Source of the DNA: Thalassotalea sp. HSM 43
GTDB taxonomy: Bacteria > Pseudomonadota > Gammaproteobacteria > Enterobacterales > Alteromonadaceae
DNA: 64,000 nucleotides
Direction: 5' to 3'
Assembly: GCF_004752005.1 (NCBI RefSeq)
Contig: NZ_CP038493.1
Coordinates: 1,140,302 to 1,204,301 of the forward strand
Shown: one piece after another, positions 6,725 through 15,900 of the stretch
How the letters are laid out: each line of letters begins with the position of its first letter
Position numbering within the stretch: position 1 is the stretch's first letter
The notes under the pieces: generated by a model
Told to the model about the DNA's origin: nothing
The model's database searches: none
What the model saw: the letters and a program-made list of their open reading frames with translations, nothing else
Position numbers and translations under genes: made by a program

Positions 6725-7537
6725 TCAATATTCTTCTGTTCTCCTACATCTTGGAAATGTGCTGCAACCCCAAAATTTATTTCCGCTATTTGGACCTCTT
6801 TTAGCGATTCTGATCAACATTGGATTGCCACAACTAGTACAATTCTTTTCATTTAATTTTGGTAGTGTCTCAATTGTTCTATTCGTTGATACAGAATCAA
6901 TCATCTCCCTAAGCTGGGAACCACCGATCAAATCGAGCGGTTTTCCCTTAGCAAAAACGTAAGATTCCGCTGTGTATGTACCAGAACACATAACAATTGC
7001 TCTATCTGCACTTTCAGCGACCATAACACCATATAACTCTCTTACCGTTTTAACACCGATCTTTTGCGTTCGCCATTGCTTACATTGAACAATAATTTTT
7101 TCACCGTTGCGCTTTAGAATTAAATCAACTCCACCATCAGCCCCAGCTTGTGTCTCGTATACTAGATAACCAAGTTTTTTATAAACTTCGCCAACGAGCA
7201 TTTCAAATTCTCGCCAAGTAATGTTTTTAAGAGGATCTTTCTTGGATTCGAAAGCATTAAGGAAGCCCAAAATGCCATTGCCAGACATTCTAGATATCAG
7301 AGATTTACGATGAAGAGCTTTAAAAAATGTGACTACGGCAATGAATGCAATTAATAACGATATTGGTTCAGCCAGACTCGATATCCCATTAGACAAACTT
7401 TTAAATGCAGCTGACTGAAAGTGCATTGAAGGTATTTGATATTTGAAAAATATATAACTTAAGTAACTTAATATCGCATTCACCCACCAAGGTAAAACCA
7501 ACATTAAATCTATTATTGAATCATTCCTTTTCGCCAT
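6725..7537 (-). CDS. Membrane-anchored Mrr-type restriction endonuclease with zinc ribbon
   Basis: The 270-aa protein has two hydrophobic segments (about 10-33 and 55-75). An Mrr/PD-(D/E)XK nuclease domain (about 105-215) follows, with G-VDLI (D138) and the QCKQW motif (Q151, K153). The C-terminal topoisomerase-type zinc ribbon has C233-x2-C236 and C258-x5-C264. Catalytic residues are intact. Mrr-family enzymes cleave modified or foreign DNA, and the membrane-plus-ribbon form is widespread but little characterised. It lies 80 bp outside the right att site, on the opposite strand to the element. This suggests cargo of an older insertion or a defence gene accumulating at the tRNA hotspot. The start ATG is the only sensible one. 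Confidence 0.85.
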   Translation of the reverse strand: MAKRNDSIIDLMLVLPWWVNAILSYLSYIFFKYQIPSMHFQSAAFKSLSNGISSLAEPISLLIAFIAVVTFFKALHRKSLISRMSGNGILGFLNAFESKKDPLKNITWREFEMLVGEVYKKLGYLVYETQAGADGGVDLILKRNGEKIIVQCKQWRTQKIGVKTVRELYGVMVAESADRAIVMCSGTYTAESYVFAKGKPLDLIGGSQLREMIDSVSTNRTIETLPKLNEKNCTSCGNPMLIRIAKRGPNSGNKFWGCSTFPRCRRTEEY

Positions 7538-7912
7538 AGTTAATCCCTTTAAAGTAAGCTTTCGCTTAATTTAACTTGCTACTAAATTTTTTTAAAGGCT
7601 TTTAAGAAGTTACTTGGATGTTGGTGAAAATGACTCGTATGAAACTCGTATACTTTTCCTCCCAAACAATAACAGTGGAGTTATCCAATAAAAGGAAAAC
7701 TTTGACGATATAAATCACCGCAACATAAAAGATAACGGCGACACATTGTACGCCCTATACTGCGCACCAGCTCACATCTTAAAAAGCCAATATAATCAGT
7801 TAGATATCTAGCCCTCAATTCGCTACATGCAATAAACCCGACTATACTCTTTGCATAATACTAATTTACGCTTAAAGACAGTGCGTACAGGTCTTGAGTC
7901 AGGGATACCCTA
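7538..7912. other. Intergenic region, no gene found
   Basis: This 375-bp divergent gap between the Mrr-type gene and the MBOAT gene is AT-rich and should contain promoters for both. I see only a short direct repeat of ACTCGTAT near 7634-7651 and no convincing hairpin or small ORF. Confidence 0.5.
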
Positions 7913-9337
7913 GTGCTGTTTAATTCATTGTCGTTTGTTTTATTTTTACTCATTGTTCTTGCCCTTCATTACGCGCCATTTTCTTGGCGTATCAAAAAGA
8001 GCAATTTACTTATTGCCAGCTATTTATTTTATGCCGCGTGGAACCCACCTTTTGTTGTGTTGTTATGGATTTCCACAATTGTCGATTGGCATGTCGCCAA
8101 CTGGATGTTTAAAGAGCAAAAGCAACATAAACGGCGATTGTTATTATTACTGAGCCTAGCCACCAACTTGGGCATTTTGGGTTATTTTAAATATGGTGAG
8201 TTTTTACTGGAGAATTGGCAATGGTTGATGGCCAGTTTCGGTATTGATTATCAAGTGCCTGAATGGTCAATTATATTGCCTGTTGGCGTCAGCTTTTACA
8301 CGTTTCAAACAATGGCTTACTCGTTAGATATATATTTAAAGAGAGCAGAGCCAGCCAAATCATTTTTAGATTTTTCTTTATTTGTGACCTTTTTCCCACA
8401 ATTAGTTGCCGGACCGATTGTCCGCCCGACTCATTTAATTCCGCAATTTGCACAGCCCCACTTAGCCAACTTAAAACAGTTTGGTTGGGGGTTAGGCTTG
8501 ATTATTTTAGGGCTGTTCCAAAAAGTGGTGATTGCCGATGGGTTATTATCGCCAGCCGCTGAAACGGTCTACAACAGTAAAGATTCAGTGACGTTTATTG
8601 ATGCCTGGTTAGGCACGTTTGCCTTTGCTGGGCAAATATTTTCAGACTTTGCTGGTTACTCGACAACGGCCATAGGTGTCGCGCTTTGTTTAGGCTTTTC
8701 ATTGCCAACCAACTTTAGATTCCCATACGCAGCCATTGGCTTTTCCGACTTTTGGCGGCGCTGGCATATATCGCTTTCTACGTGGTTGCGAGATTACCTA
8801 TACATCCCGTTAGGCGGCAACAGAATGAGCAGCATACGTACCCAAATAAACTTGATGCTTACCATGTTGCTCGGTGGCTTATGGCATGGTGCCAGTTGGA
8901 ACTTTGTAATTTGGGGGGGCTTACATGGTGGCTTTTTAGTGATTGAGCGATTTACCCGTAAACGATGGGGAGAGTTGGTGATTTTAAAATCGACACTGGC
9001 TTCATTTTGTTTGATGTTATTAACCTTTGCGGCAGTTAACATCACCTGGGTATTCTTTCGTGCTAAAGACTTCACGACCTCCTCACAAATTATCAGTTCC
9101 ATGTTTGGCTTTGCCCCTGATAATGCAGCAACACCGCTACCTACGTTATATATTGTTGAAGTGCTCGTGGTGGTATCTTTATTAATTTCGGCTCATTGGT
9201 ACATGCGTAACTCTACTTTAGAAGATACCGTCAAAACAATGCCCTCTTGGCTAGTCGTTTGCTTATTGACCATCATGACCTTTACCATCGTTATTACACA
9301 GGGAACAGGCAATGCCTTTATTTACTTCCAATTCTAA
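7913..9337 (+). CDS. MBOAT-family O-acyltransferase (AlgI-like)
   Basis: This 474-aa integral membrane protein has about eleven hydrophobic helices and the MBOAT hallmarks. These include PVGVSFYTFQTM, FVTFFPQLVAGPIVR, DFWRRWHISLSTWLRDYLYIPLGG, and GLWHGASWNFVIWGGLHGG, with conserved H325 and H338. AlgI/PatA-type members pass acyl groups, usually acetyl, across the inner membrane to polysaccharide or peptidoglycan. The start is GTG at 7913. The gene overlaps the following SGNH-like gene by 26 bp, so the two form an operon and probably work as a transfer pair, as AlgI does with AlgX/AlgJ. The substrate cannot be read from the sequence; no polysaccharide genes are near. Confidence 0.92.
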   Translation: MLFNSLSFVLFLLIVLALHYAPFSWRIKKSNLLIASYLFYAAWNPPFVVLLWISTIVDWHVANWMFKEQKQHKRRLLLLLSLATNLGILGYFKYGEFLLENWQWLMASFGIDYQVPEWSIILPVGVSFYTFQTMAYSLDIYLKRAEPAKSFLDFSLFVTFFPQLVAGPIVRPTHLIPQFAQPHLANLKQFGWGLGLIILGLFQKVVIADGLLSPAAETVYNSKDSVTFIDAWLGTFAFAGQIFSDFAGYSTTAIGVALCLGFSLPTNFRFPYAAIGFSDFWRRWHISLSTWLRDYLYIPLGGNRMSSIRTQINLMLTMLLGGLWHGASWNFVIWGGLHGGFLVIERFTRKRWGELVILKSTLASFCLMLLTFAAVNITWVFFRAKDFTTSSQIISSMFGFAPDNAATPLPTLYIVEVLVVVSLLISAHWYMRNSTLEDTVKTMPSWLVVCLLTIMTFTIVITQGTGNAFIYFQF

Positions 9338-10442
9338 AATTGTATATCGAGATATACCTGAACAGCCTTGGGGCAAGATAATAATCACCTCTTTGCTATT
9401 ATCTTTATTGCTGTTGGTAGGTTGGGAGTTGCTTGCTAGAAAAATGCACCATCAACCCGGCGGTTACCTAAGTGGTATGGATGCCATGTGGGCAAACGAA
9501 AGACGAAAACTTGATTCTCCCGATCATAATATTCGAGTCGTATTGACTGGCTCAAGCAGACTTTTGTGGGCTGCCGATTTAAATATTATGGAGCAACAAT
9601 TAGGTACACGCCCATTGCAACTGGCATTACCTGGAACAAGCCCTGCACTATTTGTCGAAGACATCGTCGAAAACACCGACTTTGATGGCATCATATTAGT
9701 CGGCGTAACACCTTTTTTATTCAATTGGTTAACTGAAGGCTACTTTGGTAAAGATGCTTTTCAACGCTATCATAGTGAATCACCTTCACAATGGTTAAGT
9801 ACCAAGTTACATGATCCCTTAGCCAAAAACTTTGGCTTTATTGATGAAGCGTTTTCGTTATTTGAATTGGTCGATCACTATGTTGCTTTACCTGAACGGA
9901 AAAACTCAAAGGTGCTAAATCAACAGGGTTGGAAGTTAGGTGATGTTTACCAAGACAGACAAACTGACATGTGGGCTCCCGTTGAGCAAGAAGGCAGCTT
10001 CGACAACCAGCAAATATTAAATTTCTGGTTACCAGGGTTAAATTTAAACAAGCTTAAAACAGCGGAAGAAATGGCACAAATGACTGATGAAGCCGTCAAT
10101 TTCTTTCGCCCTCTAATAACCAAATTACGCCAGCGTGGTGGGGATATGGTATTTATTCGCATGCCGTCAAGAGGGCTTTATTTAGAGCGTGATGTAAAGA
10201 GCAATTACCGAGAACTTTCTTGGCAACCTATGATAGAAGCGCTAAACGTACCAGCCATTAATACCATGGACTTTCCTGAACTTTCTAGCCAGTTAGAAAT
10301 TCCAGAATGGTCTCATTTATCAAGAAAAAGTCAGGATGTATGGTCTGAGAAAATCATTGCCTATATTGAAGAGGCTTACTATCAGAATCGCAAGGCCGAC
10401 ATCAATGATCTCTTAAAAACAAAACAGCCGTTGGAGAATTAA
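9312..10442 (+). CDS. Membrane-anchored SGNH-like partner of the MBOAT protein
   Basis: The 376-aa protein has one N-terminal transmembrane anchor (about 22-41) and a large periplasmic domain. The pattern fits the SGNH/GDSL fold used by AlgX/AlgJ-like acetyltransferases: block I is LTGSSRLLWAADL, with nucleophile candidate S81. ALPGTSP lies at the expected oxyanion region, and EWSHLS near the end has candidate catalytic H335. Its start lies inside the end of the MBOAT gene, so translation is probably coupled. The likely role is to accept acyl groups from the MBOAT protein and place them on an extracytoplasmic glycan. Similarity to a named family is weak, hence the cautious name. Confidence 0.7.
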   Translation: MPLFTSNSKIVYRDIPEQPWGKIIITSLLLSLLLLVGWELLARKMHHQPGGYLSGMDAMWANERRKLDSPDHNIRVVLTGSSRLLWAADLNIMEQQLGTRPLQLALPGTSPALFVEDIVENTDFDGIILVGVTPFLFNWLTEGYFGKDAFQRYHSESPSQWLSTKLHDPLAKNFGFIDEAFSLFELVDHYVALPERKNSKVLNQQGWKLGDVYQDRQTDMWAPVEQEGSFDNQQILNFWLPGLNLNKLKTAEEMAQMTDEAVNFFRPLITKLRQRGGDMVFIRMPSRGLYLERDVKSNYRELSWQPMIEALNVPAINTMDFPELSSQLEIPEWSHLSRKSQDVWSEKIIAYIEEAYYQNRKADINDLLKTKQPLEN

Positions 10443-10445
10443 ATT

Positions 10446-10871
10446 ATGACAATACTCATCGCTATTGATTTTTCTGAGGTCTCCAACTCAGTGATCAATG
10501 CACTACCTGACTTAGTGCAAATTGAAGATGAAATTCATATACTGCACGTTGGCGAACCGAACCCTGAATTTGTCGGCTTTGACGTTGGCCCAACGTCTGT
10601 TAAAGAGCAATTAGATGACGAGTTTGAAAAACAAACACTGAAACTAAATCAGCTCACCTTAACACTCGTAAAACAAGGTTATAGCGTTAAAACAATTCAT
10701 GTAACAGGTGTAATCGTAGATGAAATCGTTGAATATTCGCAAAAAATAAAGGCAAAGATGATTATATTAGGTCGCCATGGTCACAGTGCTATTTACAATA
10801 TATTAGTCGGCAGTGTTGCTGAGGCGGTACTAAAGCGCTCGGCAATTCCTGTTTTGTTAGTGCCCAAATAA
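10446..10871 (+). CDS. Universal stress protein, UspA family (ATP-binding type)
   Basis: This 141-aa single Usp domain begins MTILIAIDFSEVSN and ends IPVLLVPK. The ATP-binding signature G-x2-G-x9-G-S is present as G109, G112, G122 and S123, so it belongs to the nucleotide-binding branch rather than the UspA-proper branch. It starts 3 bp after the SGNH-like gene, implying co-transcription with the MBOAT operon. A terminator follows at 10945. Members help survival under energy or oxidative stress; the partner here is unknown. Confidence 0.9.
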   Translation: MTILIAIDFSEVSNSVINALPDLVQIEDEIHILHVGEPNPEFVGFDVGPTSVKEQLDDEFEKQTLKLNQLTLTLVKQGYSVKTIHVTGVIVDEIVEYSQKIKAKMIILGRHGHSAIYNILVGSVAEAVLKRSAIPVLLVPK

Positions 10872-10944
10872 CGTCTAATGTGTATCCGAATAAAATACCG
10901 CTGTCATAATAGAGCCTAGAAGCATTGCAGATTGCGCAAAAATT

Positions 10945-10970
10945 AAAGACGCCCTCGAGCGTCTTTTTTA
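10945..10970 (+). terminator. Terminator of the MBOAT-SGNH-Usp operon
   Basis: The stem AAAGACGC/GCGTCTTT has a CCTCGA loop and a T run. The stem sequence is identical to that of the post-tRNA terminator at 1243. Confidence 0.85.
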
Positions 10971-11013
10971 ATTCTAAACGGTGGTGTCAGAAATTGAATC
11001 GCTTGACCGCTAC

Positions 11014-11517
11014 TTAAGGCATCACCTTCTCAAAATATTCCACCAGCATACGTTTGTCATAGCCAATCATTTCATCCGCGGCTCTGCCAAATAGTGTTCG
11101 GCTCAGGTAGCCCATATCTTTGATATCAGCAGTCTCTTCTCGGACAACCTTACCATCGGCATCTTTAATAACGTATTCGAATGACATTCTTGGAATATAA
11201 ACGTCTTTTAATACACGTATTTCCTGCATATTGAATCGAGTCTCACCGGCCAAATCAATGTTGGTAAATTTAATATCAATGGTGACGCCTTTACCTTCAA
11301 AGTGGTCCGCTAACGCTTCCGCCAACTTATCAGCCACACTCTGCTCGAAATCAGACTGTATGCCGATATTCCCGGTGTCTATATCATTAAAGTCACTGGG
11401 ATTTAGCAATGTGACGGTAGCCGATCTATCCGTCGCGGAAACAGTTGAGGGTTTTTCCGTGGTGTTCGAACACGACGCAAGTAGCACCACCACCATAAGA
11501 GTTAATAATTTGTGCAT
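11014..11517 (-). CDS. DUF3016 family lipoprotein
   Basis: I start at the Met at 11517, 5 bp after AGGAGA, rather than 12 codons upstream, because this gives a clean lipoprotein signal: MHKLLTLMVVVLLASC with the lipid-attached C16. The 167-aa protein then matches the DUF3016 pattern. It has VTLLNPSDFNDI, a central region with DLAGETRFN, IRVLKDVYIPRMSFEYVIKDADGKVV, and a C-terminal helix. The family is periplasm-facing and of unknown function in gammaproteobacteria. It is transcribed alone, convergent with uspA. Confidence 0.8.
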   Translation of the reverse strand: MHKLLTLMVVVLLASCSNTTEKPSTVSATDRSATVTLLNPSDFNDIDTGNIGIQSDFEQSVADKLAEALADHFEGKGVTIDIKFTNIDLAGETRFNMQEIRVLKDVYIPRMSFEYVIKDADGKVVREETADIKDMGYLSRTLFGRAADEMIGYDKRMLVEYFEKVMP

Positions 11518-11811
11518 TTTATTCTCCTGCCTTGCTTTAATTTTAGTCGCCATTGACTGATCAGTACACTGTTTATCAAATACAGCTTGTTAGTTTCAAT
11601 AACAACTCCCCAGCAAACGCTTTATGAGCCAGGCTTTTGGTCAACACCAGCTTAATGAACACGTTAGACTCTCACCGCTGACCAAGTTCAAATAAATCGT
11701 TACAAAAATAAAGCTAATAATTTCAATGGATTATTGCCCATTAAAATTAATAATGCTAACGTTCAGGCGCCATTATGATTTGTTATGGCGTATATTTTAT
11801 AAGGATTTGAA

Positions 11812-12396
11812 ATGAAAAAACTTACAACAATTGCCTCTCTAGTTGCCTTATCACTCGCTTCATTTGCCTCTACTGCCGCTGAATCACCAAACTGGAGATT
11901 CATCGAAGGTTCGTATGTATCAGCTGAAGTCGATGACTCTGACATTGATTATGAACCAGATGGATTTGGTATTGCCGGTTCAACGTTAATCGGTGAAAAC
12001 GTAATCTTAGGCGCTAGTTACAGCTCCGTTTCTGATGACATTTACGGTATTGATGTTGACTTAATGCAAGGTGAAGCGCACCTTGGCTATCGCTACGGCG
12101 CGACAAAGACAACGGATATCTTTGGTAAAGTGTCATATCAATACATTGAGCTTGAAGCAGACTCTGAGTCTATTGATGACAGTGGTTACGGTTTACACCT
12201 TGGCGTTCGTTCAATGCTAACACCATCATTTGAGCTTGGCGCTGAAATCGCTCACATTGATATCGATGATGAAACAGATACTATTCTGTCAGCGTCAGGT
12301 TACTACCATATTAATGAGAGTTTCTCGATTGGTCTTGGTTACGCGGTTTCTGATGAAATCGACACCATGTCGGCATCTGCTCGTTTGTCATTCTAA
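11812..12396 (+). CDS. Small outer-membrane beta-barrel protein
   Basis: The 194-aa precursor has a signal peptide cleaved after STAA (about residue 22). It then has a run of amphipathic beta strands rich in Gly and aromatic residues, ending in a terminal Phe (SARLSF), the usual outer-membrane insertion signal. The size suits an eight-stranded barrel of the OmpW/OmpA-transmembrane or porin-like type. The extracellular loops are acidic (DDSDIDYE, DDETD). Function is not determinable. It has an upstream ribosome-binding site AAGGA and a hairpin just downstream. Confidence 0.8.
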   Translation: MKKLTTIASLVALSLASFASTAAESPNWRFIEGSYVSAEVDDSDIDYEPDGFGIAGSTLIGENVILGASYSSVSDDIYGIDVDLMQGEAHLGYRYGATKTTDIFGKVSYQYIELEADSESIDDSGYGLHLGVRSMLTPSFELGAEIAHIDIDDETDTILSASGYYHINESFSIGLGYAVSDEIDTMSASARLSF

Positions 12397-12418
12397 TCAC
12401 AAACTATCGGTGTCATTT

Positions 12419-12448
12419 ATGCCTGGCGCGACATTAAGTGCCGGGCAT
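12419..12448 (+). terminator. Hairpin after the beta-barrel gene
   Basis: ATGCCTGGC and GCCGGGCAT form a 9-bp stem with one G-T pair and a 12-nt loop, followed by TATCTTTG. It is a probable but weak terminator because the T run is interrupted. Confidence 0.5.
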
Positions 12449-12975
12449 TATCTTTGCTAACAATTCATATCATTCTAACAATTTAAACCCTTCAAATAGC
12501 TCAAACCGTTCAAATATTAAATACATAATTAAAACGATTTTACCGGTTATTATCTGCATCTTTATATACGCATTTATCGTCGTAAAAACGATTCACCTTG
12601 CTCCTTTCGCTAAGAGAAAAGAACCACAAGCAAAACTTGCTTTGTGTTATTCACGGTTAAAAGCCTGATCACTGATTCGAAAAAACTCGATTAATAACTC
12701 GGCAAAAAAGGTAAATATCGCTTTTTTACAATATCAAAAACAGTGAAAAAACCTTATCAACTAACGCCGAACAAAAACCTCCCAACCCCTTACCACGGAA
12801 GGCTTTTGACATTTATTAGACATAGTCCTTATTGGATATGACGTTATTTTGACATTAATTTGCCAGCCCTTCTCTTGTTTGCATTTTGCTAGCCGTATAA
12901 AACCAATGGCAATGCACAAAAATACAACACTGAAATTACAAAGTGCATATCCATTAAATAAATCGGGGATACTCT
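12449..12975. other. Long leader region before the pseudo-subtilase, no gene found
   Basis: This AT-rich ~530 bp holds TTGACA-like hexamers near 12808 and 12850 but no clean sigma-70 pair. A 76-codon ORF crossing it lacks a ribosome-binding site and good coding character. CGGGGAT before the ATG at 12976 is the probable ribosome-binding site. Confidence 0.45.
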
Positions 12976-15900
12976 ATGAAGTTGAAAAAAAGCGCATTAG
13001 CGATTTGTATTGCCAGCTCACTTGCGGCTGGTACATCATTCGTTCACGCAGAAACAGATCTAAAAGCCACCTTTGGAAAGCATGAGAAAGCGACTCAACA
13101 AGTCACTATATTTCTTCAAGGCGAACCGGCTTTAAGTAGCTATGCTAAAGGTAAAGCCAACTTTAAAAACGACTTACGCGCCATAAACAAAGCGCAAGAC
13201 GAATTTTTCAAAAATGTTTTAGCAATAGACTCTAATGCATCGATCACAAGCCGTGCTGGATTACTCGCTAACTTCATTACCGTTAACATTGCCTCAGATC
13301 GTGTCAGCGAACTTGAAACGCTTGCCGGTGTTAGCCACATTGATGTTAACAACGCTCAAGCATTTATTCCAAAATCAGCATTAAAAGCCCAAACCAATGC
13401 CACCATTTCTAGCGAAGGCGAAATGGAAGAGCTTATGGCCGCCTACACAGCGAACGAAAATGCTGGTGAAGGTGTACACGTAGGTATCGTTTCTACCGGT
13501 ATCGATTACACGTTGGCATTCTTTGGTGGAACAGGTGAATACGGTGAAGATAACGATCCAGAAACACCACCAGTAGCGGGTAGTTACCTAGATGCATTAG
13601 AAAATGGTGCAATCGCCTTTGATGGTTTCCCAACAGAAACCGTTGTTGGTGGTATGGATTTCGCCTCAGAGAACTGGGGTATGGATGAAAACCCAATCGA
13701 CCAAAACTACGAATACGTTCACTGGAATGGTGCGGTATATAACACAGGTGAAGGTACTGAATTAGCAAGTATCGTCCATCAGCTTGCGCCAGGTGCAAAA
13801 CTGCACGCTTATAAAATCGCTAACGTATCACCTGCGTCTTGGGATCCAGACACATTGACCGTGCAATGGCCAACTCAAGGTAACGTTATTTCAGCTATTG
13901 AACACGCCATGGATCCTAACCAAGATGGCGATGTTTCAGATCACCTTGACGTGATTCTGATTGACTCTCTAGGTGCCGGTTCGTTTTATGATGCGCACTC
14001 ACAAGCAGGCATCTCGTTAATAAACATGATGATCGACAGAGCATCAGCGATGGGTGTGACAATTGTGACCCCAGCAGGTGCTGGCGGTGAATGGGCAACC
14101 ATGGGCTTAGCCGAAGCAAAACACCGTGGTTGGATTGCCCATGAAGCCGCGCCAACGGCAACAATTGCCGTAGGTTCAGTGGTAAATACTGACGATGACA
14201 TGGGTGTTCGTATCGCAGATTGGTCACCAATGGGCCCTGTTCGTGGTTCAATGGCATTAAAACCTGAAATTGTTACTAAAGCAGATGATATCCCTGTTGT
14301 TAAAATCAGCAACGCTGATTCAACGGCAGCGATGACCGGTTCGCGTACTGATGCGTTATCAGCAGCAGCTCGTATTGCTGCAGCGGCGGCGGTTATCAAA
14401 AGCAATAACCAAAATCTTGGCCCTGTTGAAATCAAAGCGTTGCTGGCAAATACGGCAGCAGCAGAAAACATTTTAAACTCTGCCGCGACAATGGAAGCCA
14501 ATCTACTGGCCAAAGGTCACGGTGTAGAAGACGTAGACTCAGCGGTTAGCTCGCCAGTGTATGTTGTTAATAAGCAAGATGCTCAGCCATATGTGCAGTT
14601 TGGCCATCACGAAGTCATGGATGAAAAAACCATCGTTAAGAACCTTGTGATCAGAAACATGTCTGATTCAATGCAATCTTATGCAATGAGTTTTGCGTTC
14701 AATGGAGACAAAGACACTCACCAAGCGCTTACCATTAGTCACCCGCAAACAGTGACCGTTCCGGCACATCACGCGGTTGAAATTCCGGTGACCGTTACTA
14801 TCGATGGCACTATGCTACCGGCATGGGGCTTGACCGAAACCGCTGATTACACCGATGCAAACCTGACGCAACACGAAATCAATGGTTACTTTAATTTAAC
14901 CTCTGACAATAACCCTGATATCGCTCTAGCTTGGATGTTGCAAGCACGTCCAGCTACTAGCATCAATAAAAATCCAATTGCGTCTGAATACCCAATTTAC
15001 AAAGGTTGGAATCCAGATTTAGGCGCAACTGAATGGGGTACATTGCCACTAGGTGATGAGCGCTATGGCACTGACCAATGGGGTGGCCCTAGCTACCGTG
15101 GTAATGGTGCAACATTCGTCAATGAATCGAACACAGCAACAACCTTTGAAGCATATCCAGTGCTAATCTCAAAGCCACAAGTTGATGACAATATCGTTGA
15201 CGTGAAAGGTCATAAGATTCGCGCCGTTGGTGGTGCCATCTATGATGAAGCCATGTGTGAAATAACCGGTAAAAAACTTGTTATTGCCGTTAATTTCCAT
15301 AACCAAGTACAAACTGCGATGGCCAACTTTACCGACAAAATGGGTCCACCATTATTCTTCTACGACATGTTCTCTGAAGCCGTGGTTGAAGAGTTTGGTC
15401 TTGATGAAAGTTTTGCAGGTGTGTGGTTGAGTGATGAGCAAACTGTTAACCAACCGTTTGTACAATTAAACGCTAAAGGTCAGCCAGCCACTTACTACAT
15501 CGATTACAACAAAGCGTTCGATTGGCAGGACCCTAATGGTCGATACACTGAGTCAAAATTACCGACACGTTTCGCTGGTAATGGTCACAACGTGGTATCG
15601 CAACTATGTGTGGAAGAGTTATTCCATCATGAGTTAGATGAATTAGCCGATTTTGATCAAAACTTTGGTTTCCACATCGAAACCGATCGTGATGCGGGAA
15701 TGGAAAGATTCGCAGCAATCACCCAGTTTAACCCAATTAAAGGTGGTTACTACAGCGAAGAAGAGTTCTGTGGTACCGATTGGTTTGGTAACGAGTGGTG
15801 TGAAACGGTCGTAACCGATATGTCAAATGTAGTTGGCTTCGCTAACGTTGGTGAGATTGTACCGACTGAAGAGCAAACCTACGCAGAGGCACTAGCTGAC

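Noticed and set aside
12438-12668. A 76-codon ORF with a hydrophobic middle in the gap before the pseudo-subtilase
   Set aside because: There is no ribosome-binding site, its start lies inside a hairpin after the beta-barrel gene, and its composition (Asn/Ser runs, then a random-looking tail) does not look coding.
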